Made by a program: the position numbers and the translations under genes. Below are positions 59,694 to 64,000 of a stretch of 64,000 nt of DNA, in pieces; position 1 is the stretch's first letter; every line of letters starts with the position of its first letter. The DNA comes from Terrimonas pollutisoli (GTDB lineage Bacteria; Bacteroidota; Bacteroidia; Chitinophagales; Chitinophagaceae): contig NZ_JARKNA010000005.1 in NCBI RefSeq assembly GCF_029360765.1, positions 337,506 to 401,505 of the forward strand. The letters run 5' to 3'. The notes beneath the pieces are model-generated. The model had not been told where the DNA came from, searched no databases, and worked only from the letters and a program-made list of their open reading frames with translations.

Positions 59694-60878
59694 ATGATAA
59701 GTGTAACAGATGCAAAAAAATTAATACTGGACGCTACCAGTGCCTCAACGCCAACATTGTTGCCGTTGCAAAAGGCAGCAGGTTTAGTAATAGCCGAAGA
59801 TATATTCTCCCCCATTGATATTCCATCATTCGATCAATCATCCATGGATGGCTATGCATTTTCATTTGCCGGCTGGAAAGCAAAAAAGATGCTGCCTGTT
59901 AGAGGTGAAATGGCGGCCGGCAGTGACAAGGAGTTTGAACTATTACCTGGTAGCGCCGTTCGAATATTTACCGGCGCTGCTGTTCCAAAAGGAGCCGACA
60001 CGGTGGTGATGCAGGAAAAGACAAAAGTGGAGAACGATCACCTGTTGATTGAAGATGAAAATATCACACAGGGACTGAATGTGCGGCTCAAAGGTTCGGA
60101 AATAAAAAAAGCTGAACTGGCAATTCCTAAGGACACGGTTCTCTTACCTGCCGCTGTCGGTTTTCTTGCGGGTCTCGGTATTAAGGAAGTAAAGGTTTAT
60201 GCCTCGCCTGCAGTTGGCATTATCGTAACCGGGAATGAATTGCAAAGACCGGGTCAACCATTACAGGCAGGCCAGATTTATGAATCCAATTCTTACACAC
60301 TACAGGCAGCGTTAAAACAAATGCATATTGACGCGGTAGCGGTTTATACAGTAGAAGATAGCCTGCAAAAAGTAAAGCAAGTATTAGGAGAGGCTTTGCA
60401 GAAGAATGACATTGTTTTTTTGACCGGTGGTGTGAGTGTTGGCGACTATGACTTTGTAGTAAAAGCAGCCGAAGAAAATGGTGTTGAAAAAATATTTCAT
60501 AAAATAAAACAGAAACCGGGCAAGCCTTTATTCTTTGGCAAAAAGGAACATAAACTGGTTTTTGGATTACCGGGCAATCCCGCTTCCGTGCTTACTTGCT
60601 TCTATGAATATGCAGAGCCTGCTTTAAGAAAAATGCGGCAACAAAAAACCAGTGTGCGGGTTTTGCAGGCATCGCTGGCAACCGAGTTTAAGAAAGCGGC
60701 GGGGCTTACTCATTTTTTAAAAGGTTTTTATGATGGTGAAAAAGTGACACCATTAACTGCACAGGAGTCCTATCGCTTAAGTTCGTTTGCAAAAGCCAAC
60801 TGCCTTATTAAAATTGAGGAAGAGGTGACTAGTTGCCAGAAGGATGACTTAGTTGAGATACATCTGTTACCCGAATAA
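59694..60878 (+). CDS. moeA: Molybdopterin molybdenumtransferase
   Basis: 394 residues from ATG 59694 (MISVTDAKKLILDATSAS); an in-frame TTG five codons upstream is less likely. Domain order is typical: IDIPSFDQSSMDGYAFSF, the central MoCF-binding domain with VGIIVTGNELQRPGQ, YESNSYTL and FLTGGVSVGDYDFV, then GKPLFFGKK and FGLPGNPASVLTCFYEY, and a beta-barrel C-terminal domain. It inserts molybdate into adenylylated molybdopterin. The permease gene follows seven bases after the stop. Confidence 0.95.
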   Translation: MISVTDAKKLILDATSASTPTLLPLQKAAGLVIAEDIFSPIDIPSFDQSSMDGYAFSFAGWKAKKMLPVRGEMAAGSDKEFELLPGSAVRIFTGAAVPKGADTVVMQEKTKVENDHLLIEDENITQGLNVRLKGSEIKKAELAIPKDTVLLPAAVGFLAGLGIKEVKVYASPAVGIIVTGNELQRPGQPLQAGQIYESNSYTLQAALKQMHIDAVAVYTVEDSLQKVKQVLGEALQKNDIVFLTGGVSVGDYDFVVKAAEENGVEKIFHKIKQKPGKPLFFGKKEHKLVFGLPGNPASVLTCFYEYAEPALRKMRQQKTSVRVLQASLATEFKKAAGLTHFLKGFYDGEKVTPLTAQESYRLSSFAKANCLIKIEEEVTSCQKDDLVEIHLLPE

Positions 60879-60885
60879 AAAATAT

Positions 60886-61623
60886 ATGGATAGTAGCATC
60901 TTGTTTTATGTTCTTTTATTTTTTGTTGCTTTTTTGTATGCTTCTGTCGGTCATGGAGGTGCCAGCGGCTACCTGGCATTGATGGCAATATTTGGTATAG
61001 CTCCCGACGTAATGAAGCCCACTGCTCTCCTGCTCAACCTGTTTGTATCGCTTACTTCATTCATCCAATTTTATCGTGGTCAGCATTTCAAATGGAAACT
61101 ATTTTTGCCCTTTGCTATCGCTTCCATACCCATGGCCTATGTCGGCGGACTGGTGACGGTCGATGCAGTAATTTATAAGAAAATCCTGGGACTGCTGCTG
61201 ATCATACCCATCATTCGTTTTTTATTTTTCAGGAATATCACGATCGATGAATTAAAAAAACCGAACATCTTTTTGTCACTGTTAATCGGTGCAGCCATTG
61301 GGTTGCTGTCCGGTTTGATCGGGATCGGCGGGGGAATCATTTTATCGCCGATTTTACTGCTGTTGAAATGGAGCGACATGAAACAAACGGCTGCGATCAG
61401 CGCCTTGTTCATTTTTGTGAATTCTATAGCCGGGCTGGCGGGTCAACTAACTAAGGGCATTCAATTTAGCAATGACATGTATTGGTACGTCATCATCGCA
61501 TTCGTCGGCGGTATATGTGGCGCCTATTTTGGCTCACTCAGGTTCAGGCAGGATATTTTAAAGTATATGCTTGCCGTTGTATTAATGGTGGCTGCCTATA
61601 AATTATTATTTACTACTGCTTAA
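60886..61623 (+). CDS. TauE/SafE-family membrane permease
   Basis: 245 residues from ATG 60886. About eight helices; two halves begin with the family repeats LLFFVAFLYASVGHGGASGYLALMAIFG and LIGAAIGLLSGLIGIGGGIILSPILL. The family moves sulfite, sulfoacetate or other sulfur-containing anions across the inner membrane. The seven-base gap to moeA indicates co-transcription. In molybdenum clusters such permeases may supply or remove a sulfur species, but this is inferred. No terminator is obvious. Confidence 0.9.
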   Translation: MDSSILFYVLLFFVAFLYASVGHGGASGYLALMAIFGIAPDVMKPTALLLNLFVSLTSFIQFYRGQHFKWKLFLPFAIASIPMAYVGGLVTVDAVIYKKILGLLLIIPIIRFLFFRNITIDELKKPNIFLSLLIGAAIGLLSGLIGIGGGIILSPILLLLKWSDMKQTAAISALFIFVNSIAGLAGQLTKGIQFSNDMYWYVIIAFVGGICGAYFGSLRFRQDILKYMLAVVLMVAAYKLLFTTA

Positions 61624-61851
61624 TAATGCAATTTTTGACATTTGTAAAAGCAAAAAAATCGAAGCTACTGGGGTATTTGAAACGGCCTCAGAAAAATGGC
61701 GTTAAGAAATTTGTGAGTAATGCGTTAAGCGGCGAAAATGATGATAAGCGTTACAATTGTCGATACACACAAATGCCGAACAGCGATATGCAGACGATAG
61801 TAAGCTTTTTCGCCGTAGCATAACGAAACAAATTTTAGCCATTTTTCTGAA

Positions 61852-61899
61852 GCCTTGACTTTTTTTGTTACTTTTTGCGTCAAGGCAAAAAAGTAAATA
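61852..61899. repeat. Intergenic repeat with two alternative hairpins
   Basis: GCCTTGAC (61852-61859) pairs with GTCAAGGC (61879-61886). In competition, TTACTTTTTGC (about 61868-61878) pairs with GCAAAAAAGTAA (about 61885-61896, one extra A). The sequence with CTTGAC, GTTACTTTTT and AAAAAAGTAA is a familiar dispersed type in Bacteroidota. It lies beyond the permease gene and could serve as its transcript end. Confidence 0.55.
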
Positions 61900-61989
61900 G
61901 AGTGTTTGATTAGTAAGAAAACTTCCGATTAAAAAGTAACTACTAATAGATATCTAATCGGCCTCTAAAAAAGTTTGAGAGCATCCTTG

Positions 61990-62541
61990 CTATTTATTCA
62001 TCAAAGCTGTCGGCAATCCATCCAGGCTAACCAGGTTTTTCTCCTGCTTATAAGCTTCCAGTCCCTCAGCGCCTTTCTTCTCGGCCCATTTATGTGAATG
62101 ATCTCTTTCGCCGGCGTACTCATAATAGGGCACACCAAAACCGCAGGAAGTATGCACTTTGAAAATGTCTGCCACGATGATTTGGCGGGTCGAGGGTAGT
62201 AACACAAAATGAGATGACAACTCTTCCCACTCTTTATCGGTAGGCAAAACTGTATAGCCCTTTCCATATAAACGTAAAATATTTGGCGGCCCATCAAATG
62301 CACAAAACATAAATGTGATGCGACCATTTTCAAGAATATGGGCAGAGGTTTCATTACCACTTCCGACAATATCCATATACGCTACTTTCGAAGGAGTTAG
62401 TACCCGGAAACTATCCAGGCCCTTTGGTGAAAGATTAATATGCCCGCCACCATCTAATGGCGCGGTACTGACAAAAAATAAATGTTGTGCTTCTATAAAT
62501 TCACGATGATGATCGTTAATGGCTTCAAAAAATTTACCCAT
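61990..62541 (-). CDS. Pyridoxamine 5'-phosphate oxidase-family protein
   Basis: 183 residues. The split-barrel FMN-binding fold starts FFEAINDHHREFIEAQHLFFVSTAPLDGGGHINLSPKGLD. It continues with VAYMDIVGSGNETSAHILENGRITFMFCAFDGPPNILRLYGKG, closely matching the uncharacterised PPOX group that includes DUF-like pyridoxamine oxidase relatives. It has a C-terminal SCGFGVPYYEYAGERDH extension. It probably binds FMN or F420-like cofactor as a dimer; the substrate is unknown. Monocistronic. Confidence 0.88.
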   Translation of the reverse strand: MGKFFEAINDHHREFIEAQHLFFVSTAPLDGGGHINLSPKGLDSFRVLTPSKVAYMDIVGSGNETSAHILENGRITFMFCAFDGPPNILRLYGKGYTVLPTDKEWEELSSHFVLLPSTRQIIVADIFKVHTSCGFGVPYYEYAGERDHSHKWAEKKGAEGLEAYKQEKNLVSLDGLPTALMNK

Positions 62542-62698
62542 AAAAAAAATATTGGTGGCAAAGATAATTTTAAAATTTATCGGAGTGACAATCCCCCATC
62601 AAAACGAGCTGTTGAAAAAGCTGTATAACGTGGCAATTTGTATTGGCGCTATAAACAACGTGCCTACCGACAAGCAGGTGTAAAATGTATAATGCTAT

Positions 62699-62728
62699 TT
62701 TGCTGGATACTAATATTTTGTATTTTTA
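62699..62728 (+). promoter_or_regulatory. Candidate promoter of the AAA ATPase gene
   Basis: TTTG (62699-62702), an 18-base spacer and TATTTTTA (62721-62728), one mismatch from TAnnTTTG. The ATG lies 66 bases beyond. Confidence 0.45.
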
Positions 62729-62793
62729 GCGGTACAGCGTATAAATTATCAAGGCATGTTTGGGCTGCAATAAACTAACACAATTTCATCACT

Positions 62794-63876
62794 ATGATAA
62801 AAAAATTAAAAGTTTCAGGATTAAATGGACGAATTGATATGGAAGAGTCCTTTAATGCTGATATTAATTTGTTAACTGGCAAAAATGGCGCTGGCAAAAC
62901 GACCATACTTAAGCTTATCTGGTACCTAAATGGTGCTTACATTTATAACCTTATTACTGAGATCAATTTTAATGAAATTGAATTGGAAACATCAAACTCA
63001 GTGATAAACGTAAAAAAGGTCGAACAAAAAAAAGAAAGAGGTTATAATTATGAATTCCGAGTCGATCCTGGTGGGAGAACATTTAACATAAGCGAAAGAA
63101 ATATTCGAGAGTTAGAAATGAGGCACCCCTCTTTATTTGGGCACTCGAATAATCTAAGAGAGATTTCATTGCCAACTATTTTTTTCCCAACTTTTAGGAG
63201 AATTGAAGGTGGCTTTAGTATGGATGGAAGAAGAAATACATATGCTGAAAGAATTACAATTAAAGATGCTTTGAATGAATTATCACAAAGACTTTCTTAT
63301 CATAATCAAAGATTTATTTCTTCCATTTCAACTGACGATTTGGTTTCACTAGTAACATCAGAGTTTGCTAGAATAACAGAGACATTTAATGCCTTGCAAA
63401 AGGAGCAGTCTGAAAAAATCATAAACCAAATTCGCTATCGAAACAATCAAAATGATTCTGAATTACTTACTTCCATTCAAGCTGAAATAATTAGTCTAGA
63501 AGATACTAGGAAACAGTATTTTCAGCCCTTTACTATTCTAGGTGATTTGATTGTTTCGATTTTTACACATAAAGGAATAAGACTAAGCAATTTGACAATT
63601 GGAGATATAGGAAATGCGATTTCTTCTGACAAGCTTTCTGCGGGTGAAAAACAGATGTTGAGTTTTATTTGTTATAATACGTTTACAAAAAATCATGTAA
63701 TCTTTATCGACGAACCAGAACTTAGTTTGCATCCTGACTGGCAACGTATTTTATTGCCAACACTTTTAAAATTGAATAACGGAAATCAATTCTTTATGGC
63801 AACTCATAGCCCTTTTATATATTCGAAATACTCGGACAAAGAAATAATTATTGAACAAGACAAAGGTGATAATTAG
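62794..63876 (+). CDS. AAA/OLD-like ABC-type ATPase, possibly truncated
   Basis: 360 residues, AT-rich relative to neighbours. Walker A lies at G29-T36 (LTGKNGAGKTT), a coiled insert at ~190-245, the ABC signature LSAGEKQML at 281-289, Walker B/DEP at FIDEPELSLHP (D306, E307, H313) and the H-loop at ATHSPF (H338). This is the RecF/OLD-type ATPase fold seen in many defence and DNA-repair proteins. No nuclease, reverse transcriptase or HNH partner is present upstream. The frame ends 22 residues after the H-loop, exactly where an IS-like end begins, so the original C-terminus may be missing. Confidence 0.82.
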   Translation: MIKKLKVSGLNGRIDMEESFNADINLLTGKNGAGKTTILKLIWYLNGAYIYNLITEINFNEIELETSNSVINVKKVEQKKERGYNYEFRVDPGGRTFNISERNIRELEMRHPSLFGHSNNLREISLPTIFFPTFRRIEGGFSMDGRRNTYAERITIKDALNELSQRLSYHNQRFISSISTDDLVSLVTSEFARITETFNALQKEQSEKIINQIRYRNNQNDSELLTSIQAEIISLEDTRKQYFQPFTILGDLIVSIFTHKGIRLSNLTIGDIGNAISSDKLSAGEKQMLSFICYNTFTKNHVIFIDEPELSLHPDWQRILLPTLLKLNNGNQFFMATHSPFIYSKYSDKEIIIEQDKGDN

Positions 63877-63896
63877 GGTCTGCTGATTAAGTCGCC
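63876..63896. repeat. Possible insertion-sequence terminal repeat
   Basis: GGGTCTGCTGATTAAGTCGCC resembles the GGGTCTGCTGAA-type ends of Bacteroidota insertion sequences, from memory only. Its first G is also the last base of the ATPase stop codon TAG. The other end lies outside the window. Confidence 0.35.
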
Positions 63897-63897
63897 A

Positions 63898-64000
63898 TCA
63901 AACACTCAATTTTTTTGGAGGCGGGATATAAATTTCATGTAATACTGCCAGCCATTTAATAAACTCAACATTTTTTTGTTTAAGCCAAACAACGAGGCAA
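63898..64000 (-). CDS. C-terminal fragment of an ORF, candidate transposase
   Basis: The minus-strand frame is open to the window edge and gives the last 33 residues (VVWLKQKNVEFIKWLAVLHE, then IYIPPPKKLSV) before TGA. It ends immediately inside the putative terminal repeat, the usual layout of a transposase gene at the end of an insertion sequence. Family cannot be named from such a short piece. Confidence 0.4.
   Translation of the reverse strand, partial: CLVVWLKQKNVEFIKWLAVLHEIYIPPPKKLSV

Noticed and set aside
61626..61823. 65-residue frame after the permease
   Set aside because: Two bases after the permease stop, but composition is random-like and it ends close to a dispersed repeat; probably non-coding.
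1..64000. tRNA, rRNA or known riboswitch
   Set aside because: I looked for T-arm GTTCRA patterns and conserved RNA motifs in the gaps and saw none; a covariance-model scan would be decisive.

Overview
The window reads as chromosomal DNA of a free-living member of the Bacteroidota, most likely Chitinophagaceae or a near relative. This is inferred from content, not from a marker gene. Evidence: type IX secretion C-terminal sorting domains of both type A (1-333, 24886-26337) and type B (5065-7002), DUF2911, DUF1543, LytTR, WYL and NIPSNAP genes, mostly weak Shine-Dalgarno signals, TAnnTTTG-type promoter boxes, and many GC-rich intergenic palindromes. I see no rRNA, tRNA or CRISPR.

Region 1 (1-30 kb) is a mosaic of short, mostly single-gene units: secreted or lipid-anchored proteins (T9SS cargo, M28 peptidase, GH20-like enzyme, several lipoproteins, an exported actin-fold Ppx/GppA-like protein), small stress or housekeeping genes (RRM RNA-binding protein, PEBP, SRPBCC, DHFR-like, DinB with a WYL regulator), the cydAB bd-oxidase pair and an RlmL-like rRNA methyltransferase. 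Many units end in clear intrinsic terminators.

Region 2 (30-46 kb) has a FUSC-type membrane protein followed by a tiny peptide gene with an unusually strong ribosome binding site, two AraC regulators, a BBE oxidoreductase / truncated haemoglobin / DUF4242-adenylate cyclase row, RhlE helicase and a secreted pullulanase. It also has a GMC dehydrogenase whose Tat-exported small subunit gene is separated from it by a DUF559 endonuclease module bounded by inverted repeats.

Region 3 (46.6-61.6 kb) is a molybdenum-hydroxylase locus: xdhC, a MocA-like transferase, VWA and MoxR accessory genes (CoxE/CoxD-like), coxM/coxL/coxS/coxG-like structural genes (form II CoxL), then moaA, moeA and a TauE/SafE permease. 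These would make molybdopterin, mature the cofactor, assemble the three-subunit enzyme and possibly handle sulfur or anion flux. The substrate cannot be told from sequence. The minus-strand operon is split by a 3 kb island containing an intact REP-associated tyrosine transposase (RAYT), a decayed second RAYT, at least ten REP-like palindromes and a 195-bp tandem array.

Region 4 (61.6-64 kb) has a PPOX-family gene and an AT-rich AAA/OLD-like ATPase gene. The stop codon of the latter abuts what looks like the end of an insertion sequence whose ORF runs off the window.
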